From the NCBI GenBank assembly GCA_965652145.1, contig CBFGTV010000021.1, positions 1 to 49,450 on the forward strand: a stretch of 49,450 nt of DNA. Direction: 5' to 3'. The DNA comes from CBFGTV01 sp965652145 (GTDB lineage Bacteria; Bacillota; Clostridia; Peptostreptococcales; Natronincolaceae). Both the position numbers and the translations under genes were made by a program. Under the pieces are notes generated by a model, which ran no database searches, had not been told where the DNA came from, and saw nothing but the letters and a program-made list of their open reading frames with translations. Shown piece by piece: positions 34,155-43,459 of this stretch (the stretch's first letter is position 1; every line of letters begins with the position of its first letter).

Positions 34155-34274
34155 TTATAAAACCTCCTTAATAATTTAGAATACGTATAGTCATATTCTC
34201 TTTAAATTTTGAAAATCCTTCTTTTTAAATGATTTTTGCTATTTTTTTTGTATATTTTTGAGGATTTTAGAAGA

Positions 34275-35735
34275 TTATGTATGGTTTTTTCTCTTTGCTT
34301 CCTCCCATAGGATGTCCATTTCTGCCAGGGTCATTTCCTTTAATGCCTTCCCGGTGTCCTTTGCTCTTTCCTCAATATAAGAAAATCTTTCGATAAACTT
34401 CTGGTTGGTCAGGTTTAATGCTTCCTCTGGCTCAACCTTTAGAAATCTGAGGAAATTGACAACGGCAAATAGTAAATCGCCCCCTTCACCCAAGATTTTT
34501 TCTGCAGCTCCCTCCATGATGGCCTCTTTTAATTCCTTCAGCTCCTCTTCAATCTTTCCGGCAGTTTCTTCAAGGGTGTCCCAATCAAAACCAACCTCGG
34601 CAGCCTTTTTTTGAATTTTATAGGCCCTCATCGTTGCAGGCAGTTGCTTTGGTATCAATTTCATTGATTCTGTTAGGCTGGTGATTTTCTTTTCTTCTCG
34701 CTTACTGGCTTCCCATGCTTCAAGGGCCTCATCCTGGTTATTGGCCTGGGTATCCTTGAATACGTGGGGATGCCTAAAAATTAGTTTTTCACATATGCCC
34801 CGAATCACATCCCCCATGGTGAAGGCTTGTCTTTCCTTGGCAATCTGACTATGGAAAACCACCTGAAGCAGCAGGTCCCCCAGCTCCTCCTCTAATAGGA
34901 AATCATCCTCTAAATCGATGGCCTCCAGCACCTCGTAGGCTTCTTCAATTAAATAGGGCTTTAGACTCCTATGATTCTGCTGGATATCCCATGGACAGCC
35001 ATCTTTACTCCTTAATATTTCCATGATTTCTATTAAATTATTCATATTATAGTATTTTTTTTCTAGGGTGTCAATGCTTGGTATATAAACACTTGTCAGG
35101 TAATCGATCCATTCCAGACGATCCAGTTGATAGAGCGGAATCCGCTCAATTCGCTCAAGGGTTGAAATTCCAGCATTTTTCACCACAACAATCTCTTGAT
35201 CATCATGATAATAGTCCATCAGCCTCAATTTTACCTGGGAAGCAATAAAGGGATCATAAACCTGGGTAATGATTGTGGCTGTGGATGGGTCTGGTTCCTG
35301 CCGATCCAGCTGCAGGCCGTCAATTAACTTAAAGCCTGCCACAGGGTCTAGCCCCACGGCAGGAAGCATCACATCGATAAAGCTCATGGCAGGATGCACC
35401 TCTACGGGAATTTGCTGATCCCTGGCCGCCACCATAAGCCTTTCTACGGTGCTTTCAGCCACATAGGGATGCCCAGGTACGGCATAAAGCACATCTTCCT
35501 CCTGGGCGGCCCCTAACAGTGCCATTACAATTTGATCATATACTTCATCAAAGCTGTCAAATGTTTCGTAATAGGAATCAAATGCTTCATATGTGATATC
35601 CTTTAGCAGCGCCACCGTCGGATGGTGCATTGTTCTTAAAAAAATTCTTTTATGTCTTTTCATTTCGTTAAGAGCAGCCAGTGTCACATGTTCTAAAGCC
35701 CCTGGCCCCAGCCCAACCACTGTTATTTTCCCCAT
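34275..35735 (-). CDS. mazG: SAM methyltransferase-like/MazG nucleotide pyrophosphohydrolase fusion (YabN)
   Basis: The 486-residue protein joins two domains. Residues 1-220 are a tetrapyrrole (corrin/porphyrin) methylase fold with 'ITVVGLGPGALEHVTLAAL' and 'YAVPGHPYVAE'. Residues 230-486 are a MazG all-alpha NTP pyrophosphohydrolase, with 'GCPWDIQQNHRSLKPYLIEE' and the metal-binding EEExxD motif in 'LEEELGDLLLQVVFH'. A second, degenerate MazG repeat follows. The fusion is the usual Firmicute YabN architecture, which removes aberrant NTPs; the role of the methylase part is unknown. AGGAGG precedes the ATG. It starts 24 bp after spoVB. Confidence 0.95.
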   Translation of the reverse strand: MGKITVVGLGPGALEHVTLAALNEMKRHKRIFLRTMHHPTVALLKDITYEAFDSYYETFDSFDEVYDQIVMALLGAAQEEDVLYAVPGHPYVAESTVERLMVAARDQQIPVEVHPAMSFIDVMLPAVGLDPVAGFKLIDGLQLDRQEPDPSTATIITQVYDPFIASQVKLRLMDYYHDDQEIVVVKNAGISTLERIERIPLYQLDRLEWIDYLTSVYIPSIDTLEKKYYNMNNLIEIMEILRSKDGCPWDIQQNHRSLKPYLIEEAYEVLEAIDLEDDFLLEEELGDLLLQVVFHSQIAKERQAFTMGDVIRGICEKLIFRHPHVFKDTQANNQDEALEAWEASKREEKKITSLTESMKLIPKQLPATMRAYKIQKKAAEVGFDWDTLEETAGKIEEELKELKEAIMEGAAEKILGEGGDLLFAVVNFLRFLKVEPEEALNLTNQKFIERFSYIEERAKDTGKALKEMTLAEMDILWEEAKRKNHT

Positions 35736-35759
35736 GGTTTTTCCTCCTGAACACTTAGC

Positions 35760-37370
35760 TTATTCATTGTGCTTTTTAAGCAGCCTAGATCGCTTTAAGA
35801 CCTTCGCCAGCCGGGTTCCCCCCGGCAACAGTTCGAAATCTGCTTCTGTAATGGCTCCCGTCAATAAAAGGGCCAGCCCGTACACCACAACCCCTACACC
35901 GATGGCCATAACGGTTGCAAGGTTATTGCCCACCGTTGGGTATATCCCCCGGTAGCTTAGACTAACTACCAAACCCATGGCAATAACAGAGGTTAAGGGC
36001 TTTACAAAAAACTGTACGGGGTTAAAGGTAGTTCCGGTGTATCGTTTAACAGCAATAAAATTTAATGTAGAGGCCACTAAATAGGCCGATACGGTACCCA
36101 GGGCCGCCCCTTTAACATTCAGGGCAGGAATTCCCGTCAAGGTGTAGGTAACAAAAAATTTAACAATAGCACCAATCATTAAATTTCTCACCGGTACCGC
36201 CGGTTTTCCAACCCCCTGCAGTACTCCTGTTAGTGTTTGCAGCTGTGTTAAGAAAAATACAGCCATTGACATAAACAGCAGGATCTCGCCGGCCGAAGCG
36301 GCTTCGTTGGGGAACAGCAAATTCATAATCGGCCCCGACAAAATTGCCAGGCCCACCGAAGCAGGTAACCCAATCAAGAGGGACACTCTAAAGGCAGACT
36401 GGGTGTCAGCCTGTACAGTTTTTCGGTCTTTATTGGCCGTGGCCTCAGCAATAACCGGTACCACACTCATGGAAAGGGCCACAGTAAACACCTGGGGCAG
36501 GTTGATGAGGGTGGCAGCCATTCCTGTCAATTGACCGAAAAGGCTGTTGGCCTCCTCGTAGGAAAAGCCAATGGCCTGTAGTCTTCTTAAAACGATCATG
36601 GTATCAACAATATTAATCAAGGGCATAACGGCCCCCCCAATGGTAATGGGAATGGCCACCTTTAAAAGGTCTCTGATAATGACCCTGGTGGGAGCCTCTT
36701 GTTCATCAGGTAATCGGTCAAAGGAGGATAAAATTTTCCTTTGAGATCTTCGATAAAGATAATAAATAATTAAAAAGCCAAAAACGCCCCCAACGGTGGC
36801 CCCAAAGGCAGCCCCTGCAGCAGCAAATTCAATTCCCCGGTTTAAAAGCAGCACTGCCAGCAATAAACCAATCAATACTCTGCCGAATTGCTCCGCCACC
36901 TGGGAAAGGGCAGTTGGCGTCATATTTTTCATACCTTGAAAATACCCTCTGAAGGCAGCCATGGCAGAAACCACCAGCAGGGCAGGAGCCAGGGCCATTA
37001 CTGCGTAATAGGCGTTAGGGCTTTTTACAATATGATTGACTATGTAGCCAGCTCCAAGGGCAAGAATCAATGAGCTAATGGTTCCCAAAGACAGTAGTAT
37101 CTTCAATGAGGTTTTAAAGACCTTATGGGCTGCTGCATTGTCTCCCTTTGCTCTTTTTTCCGATACAAGCTTTGATATGGCTGTTGGAAAGCCCTGGGTT
37201 GAAAAGGAAAGCAAAAATGTATAAATTGGATACCCCACCTGAAAATAACCTAATCCTTCGGAACCAATAATCCGCCCCAAAGGAATTCGAAAAAAGGCAC
37301 CCAGTACTTTTATAATCATACCCGCTATCCCCAAGACAGCGGCACCCTTTAAAAAGGATTCTTTTTTCAT
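35760..37370 (-). CDS. spoVB: Polysaccharide flippase of the SpoVB/YabM family
   Basis: The 536-residue membrane protein has about 14 helices of the MurJ/Wzx-like MOP exporter fold, starting 'MKKESFLKGAAVLGIAGMII'. I use ATG 37370, with GGGAGGAG upstream; the GTG at 37385 would include that ribosome site. Family members flip lipid-linked glycans such as lipid II. SpoVB itself acts in spore cortex synthesis, and B. subtilis YabM holds this same slot before yabN. Substrate cannot be told from sequence. Confidence 0.93.
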   Translation of the reverse strand: MKKESFLKGAAVLGIAGMIIKVLGAFFRIPLGRIIGSEGLGYFQVGYPIYTFLLSFSTQGFPTAISKLVSEKRAKGDNAAAHKVFKTSLKILLSLGTISSLILALGAGYIVNHIVKSPNAYYAVMALAPALLVVSAMAAFRGYFQGMKNMTPTALSQVAEQFGRVLIGLLLAVLLLNRGIEFAAAGAAFGATVGGVFGFLIIYYLYRRSQRKILSSFDRLPDEQEAPTRVIIRDLLKVAIPITIGGAVMPLINIVDTMIVLRRLQAIGFSYEEANSLFGQLTGMAATLINLPQVFTVALSMSVVPVIAEATANKDRKTVQADTQSAFRVSLLIGLPASVGLAILSGPIMNLLFPNEAASAGEILLFMSMAVFFLTQLQTLTGVLQGVGKPAVPVRNLMIGAIVKFFVTYTLTGIPALNVKGAALGTVSAYLVASTLNFIAVKRYTGTTFNPVQFFVKPLTSVIAMGLVVSLSYRGIYPTVGNNLATVMAIGVGVVVYGLALLLTGAITEADFELLPGGTRLAKVLKRSRLLKKHNE

Positions 37371-37537
37371 AAATACTCCTCCCACTCTTTTCAGTCAGAA
37401 TCTATTATAGCAGACTTTAACCATTTCGTATAGTACGGCCCCAAGTACCTTGTATCACCTAAATAAACGGGTTAGCCCTGGTCGAATTCCGACGGAAGGT
37501 TAGGCTTTAGAAAAATTTAATAAATAATTTCAGACAA

Positions 37538-37560
37538 TAAAAAACCCGGCTTCCACCGGG
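37538..37560 (-). terminator. Terminator of spoVT
   Basis: CCCGG (37545-37549) pairs with CCGGG (37556-37560) over a 6-nt loop, followed by TTTTTTATTG on the minus strand. The stem is short but GC-only. Confidence 0.75.
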
Positions 37561-37569
37561 ATTAAATCA

Positions 37570-38121
37570 TTATTGCTCCATTTGCTTTGATAGGAAGGCA
37601 GCAGCAGTCATGGCAATTTTCTTTTCGGTATCGCCCATGCTTGTCCCCTTATCCCTGGAGCAAAGAATTACTGTTCCAATTGGATCTCCCTGGGTCACAA
37701 TGGGGGCAATTACCTGGGCGGTATATTTCCCTTCATCGGGCTCATCAGAAGCAATTGGACAATATTGATCACCTTGATTGGCTACTACCACTTCTCTTTC
37801 ATCCATCAGCTTTTCCAGGGTCTTACTAACCCGTTTATCTAAATATTCCTTTTTGGAAGCCCCTGCTACGGCTATGATGGTATCACGATCTGTGATGATG
37901 GCAATATGGCCCAGGGCCTCTTGAAGGGATTCTGCATATTCTGTAGCAAATTCGGTCAATTCCCCAATGGGTGAATATTTTTTTAGGATGACCTCTCCCT
38001 CTCGATCAGTAAATATTTCAAGTGGATCTCCCTCTCGAATCCTAAGGGTTCTACGTATTTCCTTGGGGATTACAACTCTACCTAAATCGTCTATTCGCCT
38101 AACAATTCCTGTCGCCTTCAC
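37570..38121 (-). CDS. spoVT: Stage V sporulation transcription regulator SpoVT
   Basis: SpoVT adjusts sigma-G-dependent genes in the forespore. The 183-residue protein has an AbrB-type swapped-hairpin DNA-binding domain at 1-50 ('GIVRRIDDLGRVVIPKEIRR') and a GAF domain at 56-183 ('EALGHIAIITDRDTIIAVAG', 'IVTQGDPIGTVILCS'). Start is GTG at 38121, with GGAGGTAATAGGA upstream. A sigma-G-like promoter lies about 35 bp further upstream. Confidence 0.97.
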   Translation of the reverse strand: MKATGIVRRIDDLGRVVIPKEIRRTLRIREGDPLEIFTDREGEVILKKYSPIGELTEFATEYAESLQEALGHIAIITDRDTIIAVAGASKKEYLDKRVSKTLEKLMDEREVVVANQGDQYCPIASDEPDEGKYTAQVIAPIVTQGDPIGTVILCSRDKGTSMGDTEKKIAMTAAAFLSKQMEQ

Positions 38122-38161
38122 TCCTATTACCTCCTAAATTTAGTAGAATTTATTGTATCAA

Positions 38162-38191
38162 TATTATTTTACCAATTATAGTTTTTTATGC
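38162..38191 (-). promoter_or_regulatory. Sigma-G-like promoter of spoVT
   Basis: On the minus strand GCATA (38191-38187), an 18-bp spacer and AATAATA (38168-38162) match the sigma-G consensus (GHATR, N18, CATNNTA) except for one base. The start codon is about 40 bp downstream. B. subtilis spoVT is sigma-G-dependent. Confidence 0.4.
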
Positions 38192-38384
38192 ATTTGGGTT
38201 TAAAATCTATTGGATTAAAATAGTATACGAACAATGTGGTAATTTTCAAGGACTACAGGAACATTCTATTTGAATTTTCGAAAATTAAGCCTTAAGATTA
38301 GAAGAAATTTTCCTCTTGTTGAAATCAATATACTGAAATTTCTCCTTAATTTTAATTATTATTAGGCGAGAACTTTCCGGGTAT

Positions 38385-38410
38385 AAAAAAAGAGGGAGTG
38401 CTTCTCCCCC
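38385..38410 (-). terminator. Terminator of the PrsA-like gene
   Basis: GAGGGAG (38392-38398) pairs with CTCCCCC (38404-38410) with one mismatch, followed by seven T on the minus strand, five bp beyond the stop. Confidence 0.8.
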
Positions 38411-38414
38411 TATA

Positions 38415-39374
38415 TTAATCAGTAGTTATATTTCTTACAACCTCTGCCTTTTCAACACTTTCATCAATGAGCTTTTGAAACTCTGTGGCCTTTAGGAAAT
38501 TAACGATTAGATCCAGGCTATCCTCAAATTCATGTACCTCGGTATTTTTATCCTCTACCTTGATGATATGGTAGCCAAAATCAGTTTGTACAGGGTCGCT
38601 TATGTCCCCAGCTTCCATGGAGAAAGCTGCTTCATCAAAGGGAGCCACCATACTGCCCTTGGCAAAATAGCCCAGGTCTCCGCCCAAGTCCTTGGTACCG
38701 GGATCTGTAGAATATTCCTTGGCCAGCTCCTCAAAGGATTCTCCCTGTTTAATTCGCTCTAAAAGCTCCTCGGCTAAGTCTAAATTATCAACCAATATGT
38801 GCCGTGCCTTCACTTCATCAATTATAAAATACTCAGGGTTTTCATCATAGAAGGTTCGAGCTTCTTCTTCGCTAATGGTTAGCTCTTCCATGTAAACCCC
38901 TTGATAAGCATTGATAATTTCCCCTACACGAATCAGCTCTTTAACAAAGGCCTCGTCAAGACCGTTTTCCTCTGTAAAGGCCTTATATTCCGCATTATTG
39001 TTGAGATATTCCAAATACTCCTCGTAGGATTTATCAATCACCTCTTTATCTACAGAAACATCCTTTTCTTTTGCCAGCTGAAGCAATACTTCATCGGTGA
39101 TCATCTTTTCCAACACTTGAGATTTGACTGTTTCAATCAGACTTAAACCAGTTTCGGTATTCTCGTTAAAGATTTCAGAACCAAACTGCAATTCATAATC
39201 CATTTTATATAGTGCAAGATTTTTATTAAAATCCTCCATTGAAATCTCGACTCCATTTACTACTGCGGCTACTTCTGCATCTACCTTGGCTTCTTTGCTG
39301 CAGCCCACCACCAATAATGCCATGATTAAAATTATTGACATTATGCCTATATGCTTTTTCCAATGTCTTTTCAT
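38415..39374 (-). CDS. PrsA-like lipoprotein foldase (parvulin-type peptidyl-prolyl isomerase)
   Basis: The 319-residue protein has a lipoprotein signal with lipobox 'LLVVGC' (cysteine near residue 25). A SurA_N-like chaperone region follows ('AAVVNGVEISMEDFNKNLAL'). A parvulin/PpiC domain lies at about 190-285, with 'KARHILVDNLDLAEELLERI', 'STDPGTKDLGGDLGYF' and 'DFGYHIIKVED'. Such proteins fold secreted proteins at the outer face of the membrane, useful to a cell that exports so many surface proteins. It lies 40 bp after mfd with GGGAGTG upstream. The pairing with mfd is common in clostridia. Confidence 0.93.
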   Translation of the reverse strand: MKRHWKKHIGIMSIILIMALLVVGCSKEAKVDAEVAAVVNGVEISMEDFNKNLALYKMDYELQFGSEIFNENTETGLSLIETVKSQVLEKMITDEVLLQLAKEKDVSVDKEVIDKSYEEYLEYLNNNAEYKAFTEENGLDEAFVKELIRVGEIINAYQGVYMEELTISEEEARTFYDENPEYFIIDEVKARHILVDNLDLAEELLERIKQGESFEELAKEYSTDPGTKDLGGDLGYFAKGSMVAPFDEAAFSMEAGDISDPVQTDFGYHIIKVEDKNTEVHEFEDSLDLIVNFLKATEFQKLIDESVEKAEVVRNITTD

Positions 39375-39414
39375 TTTCTTTTATCACTCCCTATCCATTT
39401 CGGTCTTCACTCTA

Positions 39415-42400
39415 TTATAACGAATTTGCTTTTATTTGCAAACCGCTAATTTTTTCTATCATGTCCTTTAGATCAGTTAATGTCTTATATTGGTCAAGAT
39501 TATTAATTTTATATAAAAAATAGGGCTCGCTGGTGCCATGGAAGGTTACCCGGCGGTGATAGGTGTGAAGCACATCGCCAATATACTCCGGCTTAAGCTT
39601 GCTGGCATCCTGAAAGCTAATTTTAATTTCTTTATCTTTTTGGCTGATAGACCCAATCCTTAGGTTTTTAGCCAGGGCCTTAATATAGGAAATCATTAAA
39701 AGGTTTCTGACGCTGGCAGGTATATCTCCATACCGGTCTTCAATTTCTTCCTCAACACTGAATAGATCAGCCTGATTACGGATTGAGGCAATTTTTTTAT
39801 AGATTTCAATCTTCTGGCTGGGGTTTGAAATGTAATCCTCGGGAATGTAGGCATTGACATTGAGCTCCATCAGGGTATCTTCATATTTTTCTACAGCCTC
39901 ACCCCGCATTTCGCCGATGGTTTCCTCCAAAAGCTTGACATATAAATCGTAGCCAATGGCGGCCATGTGTCCATGCTGTTCTCCCCCTAAGAGGTTTCCC
40001 GCACCACGGATTTCCAGGTCACGCATGGCAATTTTAAAGCCGGAACCAAACTCGGTAAATTCCTTGATGGCCTTTAGACGCTTTTCTGCCACCTCTGTCA
40101 GGGATTTATTCTTCTCGTACATTAGGTAGGCATAGGCCTGCCGGTTGGATCTACCGACCCGGCCCCGAAGCTGATAGAGCTGCGATAAGCCCAGCTTGTC
40201 GGCATCATGGATGATAATGGTATTGACATTGGGTATGTCAAGGCCCGTTTCAATGATGGTGGTACAGACCAAAAGATCATATTCCCCTTCATAATAGGCA
40301 AGCATTAGGTTTTCCAGCTCCCGCTCACTCATTTGGCCATGGCCTACTCCAATTCTGGCCTCTGGAACCAGCTGGGCCAGCCGATTGGCCATTTGCTGTA
40401 TTCCCTGAACCCGATTATAGACATAGTAAATTTGCCCGCCCCTGGCAAGTTCCCGGGTGATGGCATCCATCAATACCGATTCGTTGTATTCCATCACATA
40501 GGTCTGTACAGGAAACCTTTCCTCTGGCGGATCTTCAATTACGCTCATATCACGTACACCGATCATCGACATATGAAGGGTTCTGGGAATCGGTGTGGCG
40601 GTTAAAGTCAATACATCTACATTCTTTTTCATGTGCTTCAGGGCTTCCTTATGTTTTACACCGAAACGCTGTTCTTCATCCACAATCAGAAGTCCTAAAT
40701 CTTTAAAGTTTATATCCTTAGATAATATTCGATGGGTACCGATTAATATATCTAGGTTACCTGTTCTGGCATCTTCAATAATTTTCTTTTGTTGAGCTGC
40801 TGTTTTAAAGCGGCTTAGCATCTCTATCTTCACCGGAAAGCCCGAGAAGCGCTGGGTAAAGGTATTAAAATGCTGCTGTGCCAAAATCGTAGTAGGAACC
40901 AATACTGCCACCTGTTTATTTCCCATAACTGCTTTAAAGGCTGCCCTAATGGCCACTTCGGTCTTTCCGTAGCCTACGTCACCGCATAGCAGCCGATCCA
41001 TGGTTCGTTCCCGTTCCATATCTGCCTTAACCTCTTCGATACAACGAAGCTGATCTGCCGTTTCCTCATAGGGAAACAGGTCTTCAAACTGCTTTTGCCA
41101 TTCGGTATCTTCAGGAAAGGCATGGCCTTTGGCTTTTTCCCGCTCTGCGTAAAGCTTTAATAGCTCCCCTGCCATATCTTCAATGGCTCGCTTTACCTTG
41201 GCCTTAGTTTTAGCCCACTCGGTTCCCCCCAGTTTATTCAGCCTTGGCAGCTTATCGTCACTTCCGATATATTTTTGTATTAAATCCATCTGATCGGTTG
41301 GCACATAGAGATTATCTTCACCAGAATAACGGATTTTCAAGTAATCCTTTTTAATTCCCTCAACCTTTAATTCTTCGATTCCAATGTATTTTCCTATTCC
41401 ATGACCCTCGTGAACTACATAATCCCCCACCTGCAATTCAATAAAGGATTTAATCGGGGCAGCATCCTTACGCTTGGTTTTTTGCTTTTTCTTTTTATGA
41501 ACTCCATATATTTCGCTGTCGGTAATCATGATATATTTCATGTCGACATATTCAAAGCCCTTGCGAAGGCTTCCCTGAACAATGACCACCTGACCTGTCA
41601 TGAGGCTTTCCCCTTGGGGATTAACCTCAAAATTTACCTTAATTCCCCGATCCCTCAAGAGCTCTAATAATCGCAGGGCCCGTTCCTTGGTGCCAGGAAC
41701 CAGCACCACCTTATAACCCTTATACTGAAGTGTTTTTAACTCTTCTACTAAAAAATCAATTTTACCCTGGAAGGATTGTACCCCCCTGGAGGTAAAGGAA
41801 ATAGTTTCTTTAGGCTGAAAGTCGGGATTATATTTCGGTATTAAGCTGAGGGATGCCACCTGATGCCTCTTAAGGCGCTTGACAAGCTCATCGTAAAGGA
41901 ACAGGCGCTTGCCCTGGGTGGGTAATACCTCGCCCCTTTCCAAAAGGGTTTTAAAATTATCGTGAAATTCCTCTAAATGTCCTTCGGCCTTTTCTCTGAT
42001 TCTTCGGGGCTCATCCATTACAATGAGGGTTTGAAGCCCCATATAATCCAATAGGGTGGCAGCATCCTCATAGACATAGGGCATAAAGAGATCGGCCCCA
42101 TTAAAATGACTAAAGTTCTCAAATTTATCTACAATTTCGTTAAACTTCTCCTCCAGCCTTTCCTTTCCTGGCTCCTCCAGCTTGCTCAAATTCCTTTTCA
42201 ATTCCTGTTTAAGCTGTTTTTGCAGGGCATCCAGTCTGGTTGGATCTAAGAGTCCTTCCGTTACAGGATTTATCTCCACCTGCTCCCTTTTATCGATGGA
42301 CTTCTGGGTGGCCACATCAAAGGCCCTGATCGAATCAATCTCATCATCAAAAAGCTCAATTCTATAGGGATTCTCTGCAGAGGGAGGGAAGATGTCTATG

Positions 42401-42945
42401 ATTCCTCCCCTAAGACTATATTCACCCCTGGCCTCTACCCGATCGGTGCGCTGGTAGCCTTGAATAAAGAAGGTGTTAAGAACCTGTTCCAGATTGATGA
42501 TCTCGCCCACCTTGATATTGACCCGGTATTTCCGATAGATTCCTGGGGGAGTTAGCTTTACCAGCAGGGACTCCACCGAGGCAACCACAATTCCCCCTGT
42601 AGATTGGTTGAGCCTTTCGAGAACCTTAATTCGCTCATCCTCCTGATCATTACCCAAGGCTGTCACATCATAGTAAACAATTTCTCGGGAGGGAAAATGC
42701 ATGACATCCTGATTTAAATAGAACTTCAAATCCTGGTACAGCTCCCGGGCTTCCAGCTCATTGTGGGTAATCAGACAGATGGGCTTCTTCAGGGCCTGAT
42801 ACAGCCCGTAAATCATATGGGATTTTTGTGATTCATTCAAGCCATGTAGATAAACCGGGGTTTTTCGAGATTTAAAGGCTCCGATCAATTGATTGTACTG
42901 TATGGAATTTTCTATAGGTGTAAGCAGTAGATTCTTCACCCTCAT
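39415..42945 (-). CDS. mfd: Transcription-repair coupling factor Mfd
   Basis: Mfd removes stalled RNA polymerase from damaged DNA and recruits UvrA. With ATG 42945 (AAAGGGCGGTG upstream) the product is 1176 residues, close to B. subtilis Mfd. The earlier in-frame ATG at 42996 lacks a ribosome site. Domains in order: UvrB-like N-terminal region (to about 330), the CarD-like RNA-polymerase-interaction domain ('VGDYVVHEGHGIGKYIGIEE', about 480-550), and the superfamily 2 translocase with Walker A 'LLCGDVGYGKTEVA', DEEQ box 'LLIVDEEQRFGV' and 'TLTATPIPRTLHMS'. The C-terminal TRCF domain is at about 1020-1120. Confidence 0.98.
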   Translation of the reverse strand: MRVKNLLLTPIENSIQYNQLIGAFKSRKTPVYLHGLNESQKSHMIYGLYQALKKPICLITHNELEARELYQDLKFYLNQDVMHFPSREIVYYDVTALGNDQEDERIKVLERLNQSTGGIVVASVESLLVKLTPPGIYRKYRVNIKVGEIINLEQVLNTFFIQGYQRTDRVEARGEYSLRGGIIDIFPPSAENPYRIELFDDEIDSIRAFDVATQKSIDKREQVEINPVTEGLLDPTRLDALQKQLKQELKRNLSKLEEPGKERLEEKFNEIVDKFENFSHFNGADLFMPYVYEDAATLLDYMGLQTLIVMDEPRRIREKAEGHLEEFHDNFKTLLERGEVLPTQGKRLFLYDELVKRLKRHQVASLSLIPKYNPDFQPKETISFTSRGVQSFQGKIDFLVEELKTLQYKGYKVVLVPGTKERALRLLELLRDRGIKVNFEVNPQGESLMTGQVVIVQGSLRKGFEYVDMKYIMITDSEIYGVHKKKKQKTKRKDAAPIKSFIELQVGDYVVHEGHGIGKYIGIEELKVEGIKKDYLKIRYSGEDNLYVPTDQMDLIQKYIGSDDKLPRLNKLGGTEWAKTKAKVKRAIEDMAGELLKLYAEREKAKGHAFPEDTEWQKQFEDLFPYEETADQLRCIEEVKADMERERTMDRLLCGDVGYGKTEVAIRAAFKAVMGNKQVAVLVPTTILAQQHFNTFTQRFSGFPVKIEMLSRFKTAAQQKKIIEDARTGNLDILIGTHRILSKDINFKDLGLLIVDEEQRFGVKHKEALKHMKKNVDVLTLTATPIPRTLHMSMIGVRDMSVIEDPPEERFPVQTYVMEYNESVLMDAITRELARGGQIYYVYNRVQGIQQMANRLAQLVPEARIGVGHGQMSERELENLMLAYYEGEYDLLVCTTIIETGLDIPNVNTIIIHDADKLGLSQLYQLRGRVGRSNRQAYAYLMYEKNKSLTEVAEKRLKAIKEFTEFGSGFKIAMRDLEIRGAGNLLGGEQHGHMAAIGYDLYVKLLEETIGEMRGEAVEKYEDTLMELNVNAYIPEDYISNPSQKIEIYKKIASIRNQADLFSVEEEIEDRYGDIPASVRNLLMISYIKALAKNLRIGSISQKDKEIKISFQDASKLKPEYIGDVLHTYHRRVTFHGTSEPYFLYKINNLDQYKTLTDLKDMIEKISGLQIKANSL

Positions 42946-43046
42946 GACACCGCCCTTTAATAAAGTTACATAATTTGCTGTAAAAATAGTCAGCATCTTT
43001 AGCCCGGATTTGAAACCCAGGCTTTTAAATTATGATTACATTTACA

Positions 43047-43427
43047 TTATAGATATTTAGTTATATACCAGTTCCACCCACTATGAAACAGCCAGGCCAC
43101 CAGAATAGCAATAAAAATGGATTGGCTTCGATTAAAGACCAGCAGGGTGATGTATCCAAAGAGGCTATGACTGAGTATACTGGCCAAGGCTGCCAGTTTT
43201 CCTATTTTTTTAGGGGAATTAAATATGTCATACCCACCTTCTATGATCCCAAATACAATATGGGTAGCTAATATGTTTCCATTGATTACCATTGCTGCAA
43301 GGGTTTTTATCAATTCTTCCGCCAACGGAACAATCATGATCAGACTGTTTCCGCCAAAGCGCTTCAGTATGACCTTATTTAATAGATAAGCGAAAAAAGC
43401 TGCCAATATACCCGAAAGGATGAACAT
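43047..43427 (-). CDS. Small PrsW-like intramembrane protein (putative glutamic-type protease)
   Basis: This 126-residue protein is almost wholly hydrophobic, with four to five membrane segments. It carries in order 'PLAEELIKTLA' (EExxK), 'FGIIEGGYD' (FxxxE), 'SHSLFGYI' (H) and 'FHSGWNWY' (H). That order of two glutamates, glutamate, histidine and histidine is the signature of PrsW/CPBP-type intramembrane proteases. It is shorter than typical PrsW, lacking the N-terminal membrane segments. AGGAG precedes the ATG. It sits between pth and mfd, where B. subtilis has fin, an anti-sigma-F factor to which it is not similar. Enzymatic activity is inferred from motifs only. Confidence 0.65.
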   Translation of the reverse strand: MFILSGILAAFFAYLLNKVILKRFGGNSLIMIVPLAEELIKTLAAMVINGNILATHIVFGIIEGGYDIFNSPKKIGKLAALASILSHSLFGYITLLVFNRSQSIFIAILVAWLFHSGWNWYITKYL

Positions 43428-43459
43428 TTCTCTACTCCTTTTTTTCTATATCCTTCACC

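Noticed and set aside
37487..37497. Small perfect palindrome TTCCG-A-CGGAA between spoVB and spoVT
   Set aside because: At 5+5 bp it is within chance expectation and has no relation to a promoter I can support.
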